In this document: in pieces, positions 9,406 to 19,081 of the stretch
How the letters are laid out: each line of letters opens with the position of its first letter
Numbering within the stretch: the stretch's first letter is position 1
From: Helicobacter acinonychis
GTDB lineage: Bacteria > Campylobacterota > Campylobacteria > Campylobacterales > Helicobacteraceae
Length of the DNA stretch: 64,000 nucleotides
Reading direction: 5' to 3'
Assembly: GCF_900461455.1 (NCBI RefSeq)
Contig: NZ_UGIA01000001.1
Coordinates: forward strand, 558,001-622,000
Program-made: the position numbers and the translations under genes
The notes under the pieces: generated by a model
Database searches by the model: none
What the model was told of the DNA's origin: nothing
The model's input: only the letters and a program-made list of their open reading frames with translations

Positions 9406-10578
9406 ATGTTGTATTCCTCTAAAATCCAATCCCTTTCAGAATCCACAACGATCGCTATTAGTACGCTCGCTAAAGAATTAAAATCGCAAGGAAAAGATAT
9501 TTTAAGTTTTTCAGCGGGCGAGCCTGATTTTGACACCCCACAAGCGATTAAAGATGCGGCCATAAAAGCCCTAAATGACGGCTTTACAAAATACACTCCG
9601 GTAGCTGGGATCCCTGAATTACTCAAAGCGATCGCTCATAAATTAAAAAAAGAAAACAACTTGGATTATGAACCAAGCGAAATTTTAGTGAGTAATGGTG
9701 CTAAGCAAAGCTTGTTTAATGTGATTCAAGCCTTAATTGAAGAGGGCGATGAGGTGATTATCCCTGTGCCTTTTTGGGTAACTTACCCTGAGCTTGTGAA
9801 ATACAGTGGGGGAGTGAGCAAATTCATTCAAACCGATGAAAAAAGCCATTTTAAAATCACCCCTAAACAGCTTAAAGACGCCTTAAGCCCTAAAACGAAA
9901 ATGCTCATTCTCACCACCCCATCAAATCCTACTGGTATGCTTTATAGTAGGGCGGAATTAGAAGCCTTAAGCGAAGTGTTAAAAGAGACTAAAATTTGGG
10001 TGCTTAGCGATGAAATTTATGAAAAGCTTATCTATAAAGGCGAGTTTGTTTCTTGTGCAGCGGTGAGCGAAGAGATGAAAAAGTGCACCATTACCATTAA
10101 TGGTTTAAGCAAATCAGTAGCGATGACAGGCTGGCGGATAGGCTATGCGGCGAGCAAAGATAAAAAATTAGTCAAATTGATGAATAACTTGCAAAGCCAA
10201 TGCACTTCTAATATCAATTCCATCACGCAAATGGCTTCTATTGTAGCACTTGAAGGGTTAGTGGATAAAGAAATTGAAACGATGCGCCAAGCTTTTGAAA
10301 AGCGTTGTCATTTAGCCCACGCAAAAATCAATGCAATTGAAGGATTGAATGCTTTAAAACCTGATGGAGCGTTTTATCTTTTTATCAATATCGGTAGCCT
10401 TTGTGGGGGGGATTCAATGCAATTTTGCCATGAGTTATTAGAAAAAGAAGGCGTGGCGTTAGTGCCTGGAAAAGCTTTTGGATTAGAAGGTTATGTTCGC
10501 TTGTCTTTTGCTTGCTCAGAAGAACAGATTGAAAACGGGATCGAACGTATCGCTCGCTTTGTCAAATCAAAGGGATAA
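9406..10578 (+). CDS. aspB: aspartate aminotransferase (class I PLP enzyme)
   Basis: This 390-residue fold-type I aminotransferase has the usual landmarks: FSAGEPDFDTP near residue 35 for the substrate arginine loop, NPTG at about 175, SDEIYEKL at about 200 and the PLP lysine in SKSVAMTGWRIGY near residue 237. The family moves the amino group between aspartate or other amino acids and 2-oxoglutarate. The exact substrate range is not visible. The gene stands alone between horF and the dif region with its own promoter. Confidence 0.9.
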   Translation: MLYSSKIQSLSESTTIAISTLAKELKSQGKDILSFSAGEPDFDTPQAIKDAAIKALNDGFTKYTPVAGIPELLKAIAHKLKKENNLDYEPSEILVSNGAKQSLFNVIQALIEEGDEVIIPVPFWVTYPELVKYSGGVSKFIQTDEKSHFKITPKQLKDALSPKTKMLILTTPSNPTGMLYSRAELEALSEVLKETKIWVLSDEIYEKLIYKGEFVSCAAVSEEMKKCTITINGLSKSVAMTGWRIGYAASKDKKLVKLMNNLQSQCTSNINSITQMASIVALEGLVDKEIETMRQAFEKRCHLAHAKINAIEGLNALKPDGAFYLFINIGSLCGGDSMQFCHELLEKEGVALVPGKAFGLEGYVRLSFACSEEQIENGIERIARFVKSKG

Positions 10579-10621
10579 AAAATTTGTATTAAAAAAGGGG
10601 GGATTTAATGTGGCGTAGTGG

Positions 10622-10627
10622 TATAAT
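10622..10627 (+). promoter_or_regulatory. extended -10 box ahead of the difH site
   Basis: TGGTATAAT is a strong extended -10 match. It would drive transcription rightward through the difH-like site towards the small ORF and xerH. A second TATAAT is present at 10693-10698, immediately ahead of the small ORF. Confidence 0.4.
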
Positions 10628-10642
10628 ACAGTTTGATTTAAA

Positions 10643-10669
10643 AGTTTGAAAAGTGCAGTTTTCATAACT
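10643..10669. other. difH: difH-like chromosome dimer resolution site
   Basis: Two imperfect inverted arms, AGTTTGAAAA and TTTTCATAACT, flank a six-base centre GTGCAG. That is the architecture of a Xer recombination site. The xerH recombinase gene lies about 270 bases downstream, which matches the known closeness of difH and xerH in epsilonproteobacteria. The sequence agrees with what I recall of the H. pylori difH core. Confidence 0.8.
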
Positions 10670-10715
10670 AAACTATTTTTCTAATTTTAGACTATAATAC
10701 AAAAAAGGAATAAGT

Positions 10716-10886
10716 ATGGAAAATTGGAATGAGTGTTTTATGCTTGTTATTAGCAGTGAAAAAAATAAAGAATTGTTTTCTTCTAAATTAGATAGTGGTT
10801 TGTTATCTATATTTTTTAACAAAGACAGCTCTTATAGTATCAGTCCTAACCTAAAAAATTATCTCAAAGGCAAGTGGGTATCCTAA
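10716..10886 (+). CDS. small 56-residue ORF between difH and xerH
   Basis: An uninterrupted ATG frame of 56 codons lies behind an AAGGAA ribosome site and a TATAAT box at 10693-10698. The product begins MENWNECFMLVISSEKNKEL and is rich in Ser and Asn, with no clear signal peptide or membrane segment. I do not recognise it. It could be a true small gene or the surviving 5' end of a longer gene lost between difH and xerH. Confidence 0.45.
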   Translation: MENWNECFMLVISSEKNKELFSSKLDSGLLSIFFNKDSSYSISPNLKNYLKGKWVS

Positions 10887-10937
10887 AAATTTTTTTCAAA
10901 AAGAAGGTCTGACACCACATTAACTGAATCTATCTAA

Positions 10938-12023
10938 ATGAAACACCCCCTAGAAGAATTAAACGACCCTATAGAGAACCTTTTGCTATGGATTGGGCGC
11001 TTTTTGCGTTACAAATGCACAAGCTTGTCTAATTCCCAAGTGAAAGACCAAAATAAGGTTTTTGAATGCTTGAATGAATTGAATCAAGCATGCATCAGCT
11101 CAAGCCAATTAGAAAAAGTTTGCAAAAAAGCTCGTAACGCTGGATTATTGGGTATCAATACTTACGCGCTACCCCTACTTAAATTTCATGAGTATTTCAG
11201 CAAATTAATCACTGAAAGACTTGCTTTTAATTCGCTCAAAAATATAGACGAAGTCATGTTGGCTGAATTTTTGAGCATTTATACGGGAGGTTTGAGTTTA
11301 GCCACTAAAAAAAATTATAGGATTGCCCTACTAGGACTTTTTAGCTATATAGACAAGCAAAATCAAGATGAAAATGAAAAATCTTATATCTACAATATCA
11401 CGCTTAAAAATATCAGCGGAGTGAGTCAAAGTGCGGGCAACAAGCTCCCTACCTACTTAAATAGCGAAGAATTAGAAAAATTTTTAGAGAGCATTGATAC
11501 CATAGAAATGTCCGCTAAAGTGCGTGTAAGAAACCGCCTACTCATTAAAATCATTGTTTTTACAGGCATGCGCTCTAATGAAGCCTTACAGCTTAAAATA
11601 AAGGATTTTACTTTAGAAAATGGTTGTTATACGATTTTGATTAAGGGTAAGGGCGATAAATACAGAGCGGTGGTGTTAAAAGCTTTTCACATTGAAAACC
11701 TTTTAAAAGAATGGCTCATAGAAAGGGAATTATATCCTGTTAAAAATGATTTATTGTTTTGTAATCAAAAAGGCATGGCTTTAACGCAAGCTTATTTGTA
11801 TAAGCAAGTGGAGCGAATCATCAATTTTGCAGGACTCAGGCGAGAGAAAAATGGGGCGCACATGTTGAGGCATTCTTTTGCAACCTTGCTCTATCAAAAA
11901 CGCCATGACTTGATTTTAGTTCAAGAAGCTCTAGGGCATGCGAGCTTGAATACGAGTAGGATTTACACGCATTTTGATAAACAGCGTCTAGAAGAAGCGA
12001 CGAGTATTTGGGAAGAAAGTTGA
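10938..12023 (+). CDS. xerH: XerH tyrosine recombinase
   Basis: This single Xer recombinase resolves chromosome dimers at difH, doing alone the job of XerC and XerD. The catalytic residues are all present: Arg212 in FTGMRSNEA, Lys in the KGKGDKYR hairpin (about 238), His308 and Arg311 in HMLRHSF, His334 in LGHASL and Tyr343 in SRIYTHF. The N-terminal 165 residues are the SAM-like core-binding domain. The length of 361 residues matches the characterised H. pylori enzyme to within one residue. It converges on ogt downstream. Confidence 0.93.
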   Translation: MKHPLEELNDPIENLLLWIGRFLRYKCTSLSNSQVKDQNKVFECLNELNQACISSSQLEKVCKKARNAGLLGINTYALPLLKFHEYFSKLITERLAFNSLKNIDEVMLAEFLSIYTGGLSLATKKNYRIALLGLFSYIDKQNQDENEKSYIYNITLKNISGVSQSAGNKLPTYLNSEELEKFLESIDTIEMSAKVRVRNRLLIKIIVFTGMRSNEALQLKIKDFTLENGCYTILIKGKGDKYRAVVLKAFHIENLLKEWLIERELYPVKNDLLFCNQKGMALTQAYLYKQVERIINFAGLRREKNGAHMLRHSFATLLYQKRHDLILVQEALGHASLNTSRIYTHFDKQRLEEATSIWEES

Positions 12024-12067
12024 AAAATACCACCCCTATCTATAAACAAAGCAACTAAAACCCCATT

Positions 12068-12583
12068 TTAAAAAATTAAAAAGTTTTTAGCTTGTTGGTT
12101 TAAAATTTTGCTTTCAAATTCTAACAGCCACTTTTTGACTTCTATGCCCCCATTATACCCACCTAAAGTGCCATTTTTACGCACCACTCTATGACAAGGC
12201 ACAATCAAAGAAATAGGGTTATTGTGATTAGCGTTGCCAATAGCTCTGCAAGATTTAGGGTTATTAATGAGCTTTGCGATTTCATCGTAACTTTTTATTT
12301 TACCATAAGGGATAGTTAATAACGCAGACCAAACTTGTTTTTGAAAAAAAGTCCCTATCAGATCTAAAGGTACATCAAATTCAAAAAGTTGTCCTAAGAA
12401 ATAACGCTCCAAGGCTTGAACGCTGAGTTTTAATGGGGTATTCATAGAGATAGAAAAATTTGTCGTATCAAAATCCAATCTTAATAAATGGCTCTCATTA
12501 GCACACAAATGCAAATACTCTAAGGGGAAACTCTTAGGGGTTTTAAAATAGTAGTGATATAAATCCATCAATGACTTACTCAT
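12068..12583 (-). CDS. ogt: methylated-DNA-protein-cysteine methyltransferase
   Basis: This suicide repair protein removes the methyl group from O6-methylguanine onto its own cysteine. The active-site motif IVPCHRVV places the acceptor at Cys130. The helix-turn-helix region IPYGKIKSYDEIAKLI precedes it, and GNANHNNP is also conserved. The length of 171 residues is normal for a minimal Ogt. It lies 20 bases from the TSUP permease gene and ends facing xerH. Confidence 0.92.
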   Translation of the reverse strand: MSKSLMDLYHYYFKTPKSFPLEYLHLCANESHLLRLDFDTTNFSISMNTPLKLSVQALERYFLGQLFEFDVPLDLIGTFFQKQVWSALLTIPYGKIKSYDEIAKLINNPKSCRAIGNANHNNPISLIVPCHRVVRKNGTLGGYNGGIEVKKWLLEFESKILNQQAKNFLIF

Positions 12584-12603
12584 TTCTTCTAAAAAACGAC
12601 ATT

Positions 12604-13377
12604 CTAGCCAAAGAGTTTGTATAAAACAATCAATAGCGACAAACCATACACCCCTAAAATCAAAACTTTATGCATTTTTTCATTCAAAAGCCCCATGATC
12701 CATTTAATCCCAATACTCACGCCCATAATAGAGCCTAATCCTACAACCGCCCCTGCTAACAGCGTTTCTTTATTGATGATGTGGTGATAGATTAAAGAAA
12801 AAGCTCCCGAAGTAGAAGAAAATAAGATAAAAAACAACCCCAACGCCACGCATTTTTTAGAGTCATACCCTAAAAAATAATGCATTAAAGGTACCATGAG
12901 CATCCCCCCACCAATGCCTAAAGTGATAGCGAATAACCCTGTAAGCGTGCCAATTAAAAATAATTTTAAACCTTGTAAATGATGGTGTTTAGCGTCCGTT
13001 ATAGAATCTTGTTTTTTGGGCTTTAAGATAAATTGGATCATAGAATACACGACTAAAAGGGCAAAAACAACCATTAAAATCTTGCTTGAAACGATTTTTA
13101 AAATCAGTCCGCTAAAACTCGCCCCTATCAACCCCCCTACCCCTATCAATAACCCCGAAGAAAAATCAAGCGACTTTTTTTTGAAATTCAAAACAGAGCC
13201 AACGAATGATGAAAGCACCATTTGTAAAATAGAAATACCAATGGATTCTTCAAAAGAATGCCCAATTGCGAGCATGATAGGGACAATAATCATCCCTCCA
13301 CCAATGCCAAAGATCCCTGATAAAATGCCCGTAAATAATCCTATCGCTATGTATAACCCATAGATATCCATAAACAA
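12604..13377 (-). CDS. TSUP-family membrane permease
   Basis: The 257-residue protein has about eight hydrophobic segments and the two characteristic glycine-rich repeats GIFGIGGGMIIVPIM (near residue 20) and GLFAITLGIGGGMLMVPLM (near residue 147). This duplicated motif defines the TauE/SafE/TSUP family, which exports or imports sulfite, sulfoacetate or other organosulfur anions. The substrate cannot be read from sequence. It ends 20 bases before ogt and is probably co-transcribed with it. Confidence 0.85.
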   Translation of the reverse strand: MFMDIYGLYIAIGLFTGILSGIFGIGGGMIIVPIMLAIGHSFEESIGISILQMVLSSFVGSVLNFKKKSLDFSSGLLIGVGGLIGASFSGLILKIVSSKILMVVFALLVVYSMIQFILKPKKQDSITDAKHHHLQGLKLFLIGTLTGLFAITLGIGGGMLMVPLMHYFLGYDSKKCVALGLFFILFSSTSGAFSLIYHHIINKETLLAGAVVGLGSIMGVSIGIKWIMGLLNEKMHKVLILGVYGLSLLIVLYKLFG

Positions 13378-13427
13378 CCTTTAAAGAAGTAAAACCTCTC
13401 TAAAAGAAAATTAAAAAGGAATAAATT

Positions 13428-14372
13428 TCACTCGCATGTTTTCTTGCAACACAACACATGCGAATCTTCATTGGGTTCGCTGACAGAAAGACCTCTTATT
13501 TCATAAGCTAATTTGAGAGACGCCAAAGCGTCATCCAAACCAAACCCCCCTTGAGTTACAATCTGTTTATAGCTTTCTGTGTGCAAATTGTCAAAACCTT
13601 GCGTGAGATTGACTTCTTCGCCCTCTATAATCATCCTGCGATAAATTTTTTCTTTGGACACTCCCATGTGTTCTGGGTTGATTGAAAAAAACCATCTTAT
13701 TTTAGCATGCTCCAAAAAGAGTATCCCCCCTACGCGATCAGGCTCATCTATATTAAGAATCTTGTCTTTAACGCCTCCAAACAAATAGATCAAAGCGTCA
13801 AAAATGCTTATCCCCATATGAGTGGCTAGCCCCCCACTCTTATTCACATCCGCTCGCCATGAAGAAAAATACCACTTCCCTTGCACGCTGATATAAGTGA
13901 GCGTGATGTCAAAAACCTTGCTCGGGTTTTTTTCCAATTCGCTTTGAATTTTTTCTTTTAAAGCGATCGTATCGCAATGCAAACGCAAAGGCAAAAGGCA
14001 AAACACCCTTTTTTGGTATTTCACTTCTAAATCTTTTAATTCTTGTATTTCGCTAGGATCTAAAATTAAAGGTTTTTCACAAATCACATGCATGCCGTAT
14101 TTTAGCCCAAAACGAATATAATCAAAATGCGTGTGTGTGGGCGTGCAAACGCTCAAATAGTTGATTTCTTTACCCATATTTTTAGATTGTTCTATATACT
14201 CTTCAAAATCTTCAATATCCGTAAAAAACTCCGATTGTGCAAAATACTCATCCAAAACCCCCACGCTATCATGAATATCAAAAGAGCAATCCAAAAAATG
14301 ACCCGTATCTCTAATAGCCTGCAAGTGCTTAGGAGCGATAAACCCCCCTGAACCAATCATAGCAAAAAGCAT
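13428..14372 (-). CDS. wbpB: Gfo/Idh/MocA-type oxidoreductase, WbpB-like
   Basis: The 314-residue protein starts with an NAD-binding Rossmann turn (MLFAMIGSGGFIAPKHLQAI). It carries the family core VICEKPL at about residue 94 and a substrate-binding half with GGLATHMGISIFDAL. It resembles UDP-N-acetylglucosamine-derived uronate 3-dehydrogenases (WbpB/WlbA) of surface polysaccharide synthesis. The sugar substrate is inferred from the family only. It is a standalone minus-strand gene between the TSUP permease and nrdA. Confidence 0.8.
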   Translation of the reverse strand: MLFAMIGSGGFIAPKHLQAIRDTGHFLDCSFDIHDSVGVLDEYFAQSEFFTDIEDFEEYIEQSKNMGKEINYLSVCTPTHTHFDYIRFGLKYGMHVICEKPLILDPSEIQELKDLEVKYQKRVFCLLPLRLHCDTIALKEKIQSELEKNPSKVFDITLTYISVQGKWYFSSWRADVNKSGGLATHMGISIFDALIYLFGGVKDKILNIDEPDRVGGILFLEHAKIRWFFSINPEHMGVSKEKIYRRMIIEGEEVNLTQGFDNLHTESYKQIVTQGGFGLDDALASLKLAYEIRGLSVSEPNEDSHVLCCKKTCE

Positions 14373-14433
14373 TTATCTTCCTTCAAGAATTTTAATCTTA
14401 TGTTAGCAAAAGATTAGCTTATTTAAGCTTATA

Positions 14434-16800
14434 TCATTGGCAATTATGGCATTCTACCGAGCGATCCAACACACTTTTTTCATCAATGCTAGGGCTTTCG
14501 CTACGCAAATAATAAGTGGATTTTAACCCTAATTTCCAAGCGAGCGTGTAGATTTCATGCAAGGTTTTACCGCTAGCGTTTTCTACGCGTAAAAACACAT
14601 TAATGCTTTGCCCTTGATCGATCCATTTTTGGCGCACGGCTGCCGCTCTGATCAAATCTTTAGCGTCAATATCATAGGCTGATGTGTAAAAATTCCAAGT
14701 TTCTACGCTTAAATTAGGCACAACGACTGGAATAAGCCCGCTCAAATTTTCTTCAAACCATTTTTTCTTATAAATAGGTTCAATTGTTTGGGTTGTGCCT
14801 ACTAAAATAGAAATAGAGCTAGTAGGAGCGATCGCCATTAAATAGCCATTACGCATGCCAAAAGTTTTGACTTTTTCCCTCAAACCCTGCCAATCGCAAG
14901 CGTAATTAAAAAGCCCTTTTTCGGTGAGCTTTAAGGCTTCTTTATTCGCTTTATCAATAGGGAAAATCCCCTTACTCCATTCTGAATTTTCAAAGTCCTT
15001 ATAAACCCCTTTTTCTTTCGCTAGATTCACGCTCGTATCAATCGCATGGTAGCTGATTTGCTCCATTAAAGCGTCAATTTTTTCTAAATGCTCTTTAGAC
15101 CCCCAAGCGATTTTATGTTCTGCAAGCATTTGCGCTTCACCCATAACCCCTAACCCTATGGCTCTATTTTGCAAATTGGTGGCTTTGACTTTGCGGTTAG
15201 GATAAAAATTCAAATCAATCACATTATCTAATAGCCTGACCATAATCGGCACGACTCTTTTAATGTCTTCTTCAGTGTTGATCTTGCTTAAATTGATACT
15301 CGCTAAATTGCACACCGCCGTTTGCCCATCTTTGGCGATTTTAGTAGCGATATAGATTTGTTTGCCTTTAAGAATATCCGTGCTGGTGAGCTTGTTAGCG
15401 CATTTAGTGATATTACTATCTGTGGTTACCAACTGCTTTTCTTCAAAAAAATCCATAGTGCCATCGGTGTATTCTATTTGCATGTAATAGTGGTTGGGTG
15501 CGGTATTTTGAAAGATCTCCGTGCATAGATTGCTTGATCTAATAATACCTGTATGGGCGTTTGGATTGCACCGATTAGCGTTGTCTTTAAAAGCCAAGAA
15601 AGGCAAGCCGGCTTCAAAATAATTCATTAAGATTTTTTTCCATAAATCTTTAGCGTTAATGTATTCTTTAATGATTTTAGGATCTTTTTCATACTCTAAG
15701 TAGCGTTTTTCAAACTCTTGCCCATAAAGTTCAGAGAGATCCTTACACTCATAAGGGTCAAACAAAGTCCATATCGCATCTTCTAAAACCCTTTTCATGA
15801 ACAAATCACACACCCAAAGAGCCGGAAATAAATCATGCGCTCTTCTTCTTTCATCGCCACTATTTTTTCTTAAATCAATGAACTCCATCACATCAATGTG
15901 CCAGATTTCCAAATACACCGCAATCGCACCCTTTCGTGTGCCTAATTGATCAACCGCAATCGCCACATCATTAGCGATTTTTAAAAAGGGGATCGTGCCA
16001 GCGCTCGCATTTTTATACCCATCAATATAACTCCCAATAGAGCGCACCAAAGAAAAATCCCAACCAATCCCCCCACCGTATTTGGATAACAACGCCATTT
16101 CCTTATAGCTATCAAAAATCCCTTCAATATTATCCGGTGTGCTGCCAATATAGCATGAGCTTAGCTGGTGCTTGGTGGTGCGAGCGTTCGCTAAAGTGGG
16201 GGTCGCACACATCGCTTCAAATTTGCTTAAGACTTCATAAAATTCCAAAGCGATTTTATTAGGTTCTTGTTCGTTTTGCGCTAAAAACATCGCAATACTC
16301 ATAAACATATGCTGAGGTAATTCAATAGGGTAATTGTTGGCATCTTTCAACAAATAGCGATCATACAAGGTTTTAATCCCCAAGTAATTGAATTGAAAAT
16401 CCCTTTCAGGCTTGATCTGGCTATTTAAAAACTCCAAATCAAATTTTTCCTTAAAGCCCTTAAGGATACGGCCCTTTTCTTCAGCGTTTTCAAAATACTC
16501 TTTCAAATGCCTATATCCTGTAAAACCGCTCACTTTATGATATAAATCATATAAAAAAAGTCTTGAGGCGACAAAGCTCCAATTAGGCGTGTCAATATCT
16601 ATCTTATCCACAGCGGTTTTAATCAAAGTTTGTTGGATTTCTTCAGTAGTAATCTTGTCTCTAAATTGCAACCTTGCATCCACTTCCAGCTCACTTTGGC
16701 TCACGCCCTCTAAATTGTCCGTAGCGTCTTTAGTGTATTTTTGGATTTTTGTAATGTCCAAAGGCTCAATGCGCCCATTTCGTTTAACTACTGTAATCAA
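14434..16800 (-). CDS. nrdA: ribonucleoside-diphosphate reductase, large subunit (class I)
   Basis: This 788-residue catalytic subunit reduces ribonucleotides to deoxyribonucleotides. An ATP-cone domain covers roughly residues 1-95 and starts MITVVKRNGRIEPLD. The active-site region includes SSCYIGS (about 214-220, first redox Cys) and NLCTEI (about 429). The C-terminal tail carries the shuttling pair CHNC just before the end. The partner nrdB is not in the window. A TATAAT box lies about 50 bases upstream. Confidence 0.95.
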   Translation of the reverse strand: MITVVKRNGRIEPLDITKIQKYTKDATDNLEGVSQSELEVDARLQFRDKITTEEIQQTLIKTAVDKIDIDTPNWSFVASRLFLYDLYHKVSGFTGYRHLKEYFENAEEKGRILKGFKEKFDLEFLNSQIKPERDFQFNYLGIKTLYDRYLLKDANNYPIELPQHMFMSIAMFLAQNEQEPNKIALEFYEVLSKFEAMCATPTLANARTTKHQLSSCYIGSTPDNIEGIFDSYKEMALLSKYGGGIGWDFSLVRSIGSYIDGYKNASAGTIPFLKIANDVAIAVDQLGTRKGAIAVYLEIWHIDVMEFIDLRKNSGDERRRAHDLFPALWVCDLFMKRVLEDAIWTLFDPYECKDLSELYGQEFEKRYLEYEKDPKIIKEYINAKDLWKKILMNYFEAGLPFLAFKDNANRCNPNAHTGIIRSSNLCTEIFQNTAPNHYYMQIEYTDGTMDFFEEKQLVTTDSNITKCANKLTSTDILKGKQIYIATKIAKDGQTAVCNLASINLSKINTEEDIKRVVPIMVRLLDNVIDLNFYPNRKVKATNLQNRAIGLGVMGEAQMLAEHKIAWGSKEHLEKIDALMEQISYHAIDTSVNLAKEKGVYKDFENSEWSKGIFPIDKANKEALKLTEKGLFNYACDWQGLREKVKTFGMRNGYLMAIAPTSSISILVGTTQTIEPIYKKKWFEENLSGLIPVVVPNLSVETWNFYTSAYDIDAKDLIRAAAVRQKWIDQGQSINVFLRVENASGKTLHEIYTLAWKLGLKSTYYLRSESPSIDEKSVLDRSVECHNCQ

Positions 16801-16847
16801 AACTTATCCTTAAATTTGAATTAAATCGTTTGTTTTTTAAATTCGGA

Positions 16848-16853
16848 ATTATA
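16848..16853 (-). promoter_or_regulatory. -10 element of nrdA
   Basis: On the minus strand the sequence reads TATAAT within GTTATTATAATTCC, 48 bases before the nrdA ATG. AAGGATAAG lies just before the start codon as the ribosome site. Confidence 0.5.
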
Positions 16854-16897
16854 ATAACAAAGTGCTTAAAAAAAACTACGCCTTAAGATTTCTTGTT

Positions 16898-18199
16898 TTA
16901 TGACTTCTTAAAAAACTTAAAATACCCATTTTCAATGTTAGTTTGAGGGGTGCGTGAAAGGCTTAAAAAACCGCTAGGAATGTCTTTGGTGATGGTTGTG
17001 CCACTGCCAATTAAAACATTAGAGCCAATAGTTACAGGGGCGACTAGCTGACTATCGCTCCCTATAAAGACATTTTCACCAATGATCGTTTGGTGTTTCT
17101 TTTTGCCATCGTAATTGCAAGTGATCACGCCAGCCCCTACATTTGTGTTTTTTCCTATCTCACAATCCCCTAAATAGCTCAAATGCCCTGCTTTAGTGCC
17201 TTGAAGTTTAGCGTTTTTCGTCTCTACAAAATTCCCCACATGGCTATCACAAATCGTGCTTTTAGGGCGTGCATGGGCAAATGGTCCCACACTGCTATTA
17301 ACAATTTGGCTCTCTTCTATAACGCTATAAGCTTTAATGTGTGCATTTTCTATCAAACAAGTCCCACTCAAACGTACCCCTTGCTCTAAAACACACTCCC
17401 CCTTAAAACTCACGCCTTTTTCTAAGTAAATACTCTTGGGTAATTGCATCACTACCCCTAAATCCATAGCGTTTTTGCGTAACCTTTCTAGCATGATTTC
17501 TTCAGCCTTCGCCCTTTCTGTTTGGCAATTCACCCCTAAAAAAAACTCTTCTTCTAAGAAAATGGCATCAATTTTTTCATTTTCATTGATACCAAAAGCG
17601 GTTAAATCCGTGAGGTAGTATTCTTTTTGGGCGTTTTGGTTATGGAGTTTGGGTAAATATTTTTCTAAAAACTTTCTTTCAAACAAATACACGCCAGCAT
17701 TCACGCTTTTAATGGCTTTTTCTTCATCATTAGCGTCCTTTTCTTCTACAATCTTTCTGACTTGATGGTTTTCTAAAATAACACGCCCATAACCTTTAGG
17801 ATCAGCCAAATGCAGTAAACCTATGGCGTTATTGTGGCTTTTTAATAAGGGGGTGAGAGCGTCTTTAGTGATTAAGGGCATGTCTGCATTCAAGATTAAA
17901 ATCCGCTCATGTTTGGTAAGAATAGGCGTTTTGTCTTCTTGCATGATAGCCCCACCCGTTCCTGAATATTTTTCCACGATTTGAGTGTGAAAAACCACTC
18001 CCTTAAAACGCTCCAACACCGCTTCTTTAATGCGTTCTTGTTGGTGGTGTAAGATAAGATGCACATCGTTACTGATTGAAAAAGCCGTTTCTAAAATATA
18101 AAATAACATAGGCTCCCCACAAAGAGTGTGTAAAGTCTTAGGCAGGCTAGAGTGCATGCGAGTGCCTTTACCAGCGGCTAGTATGATCACAGAAAGCAT
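16898..18199 (-). CDS. glmU: bifunctional GlmU: GlcNAc-1-P uridyltransferase and GlcN-1-P acetyltransferase
   Basis: The protein makes UDP-N-acetylglucosamine, the precursor of peptidoglycan and LPS. The N-terminal nucleotidyltransferase has the LAAGKGTRM loop at residues 7-15. From about residue 245 it becomes a left-handed beta helix of hexapeptide repeats, with the acetyltransferase segment [15 protein letters not shown] and GSDSQLVAP near residues 360-390. The length of 433 residues is slightly short but normal for epsilonproteobacteria. The spacer to nrdA contains nothing else obvious. Confidence 0.95.
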
Positions 18200-18294
18200 T
18201 AAAATCCTTCAATTTAGGGGTTATTTTAGGGAATTTTAACATGCCTTATCTTATAATTTAACTTGTTTTTCATCAAAGATTTAAGGCTAGAATT

Positions 18295-19041
18295 TTGCGT
18301 TTTTTAAAAATCATTTTTTTGATATTTGCTCTTATTTGTCCTTTAATGAGCACTGATAACACACTACCTAGTGTCAATCTCTCTTTAAACGCTCCCAATG
18401 ATCCTAAACAACTCGTAACCACCCTTAATGTCATTGCTTTACTCACGCTTTTAGTTTTAGCCCCATCGTTAATCTTAGTGATGACGAGTTTCACTCGTTT
18501 GATTGTGGTGTTTTCTTTTTTAAGAACCGCTTTAGGCACGCAACAAACCCCACCCACTCAAATTCTTGTCTCACTCTCTTTGATATTGACTTTTTTCATC
18601 ATGGAGCCTAGCTTGAAAAAAGCTTATGATATAGGGATCAAACCCTATATGGATAAAAAGATTTCTTACACAGAAGCGTTTGAAAAAAGCGCTTTGCCTT
18701 TTAAAGAATTCATGCTTAAAAACACACGAGAAAAGGATCTAGCCCTTTTTTTTAGGATCAGACAACTGCCTAACCCCAAAACCCCTGATGATGTGAGTTT
18801 GAGCGTTTTAATCCCAGCGTTTATGATAAGCGAATTGAAAACAGCGTTCCAAATCGGCTTTTTACTCTACTTGCCTTTTTTAGTGATTGATATGGTCATA
18901 AGCTCTATTTTAATGGCGATGGGTATGATGATGCTCCCGCCTGTAATGATTTCTTTACCTTTTAAAATTTTAGTGTTTATTTTAGTAGATGGGTTTAATT
19001 TATTGACCGAAAATTTAGTAGCGAGTTTTAAAATGGTGTAG
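18295..19041 (+). CDS. fliP: flagellar export apparatus protein FliP
   Basis: FliP is a core membrane protein of the flagellar type III export gate. The 248-residue frame starts at a TTG behind AAGGCTAG. It has an N-terminal signal-like segment, several membrane helices and the family signatures TSFTRLIVVFSFLR (about 64-77) and the PAFMISELKTAFQIGFL region. In strain 26695 a C-tract slip splits this gene. Here the equivalent spot is CCCCACCC, interrupted by an A, and the frame is intact. It is divergent from glmU. Confidence 0.95.
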   Translation: MRFLKIIFLIFALICPLMSTDNTLPSVNLSLNAPNDPKQLVTTLNVIALLTLLVLAPSLILVMTSFTRLIVVFSFLRTALGTQQTPPTQILVSLSLILTFFIMEPSLKKAYDIGIKPYMDKKISYTEAFEKSALPFKEFMLKNTREKDLALFFRIRQLPNPKTPDDVSLSVLIPAFMISELKTAFQIGFLLYLPFLVIDMVISSILMAMGMMMLPPVMISLPFKILVFILVDGFNLLTENLVASFKMV

Positions 19042-19081
19042 CGTTAAAAACATTCAAGCCAAAAAATGGCTTGAAAGGGAT

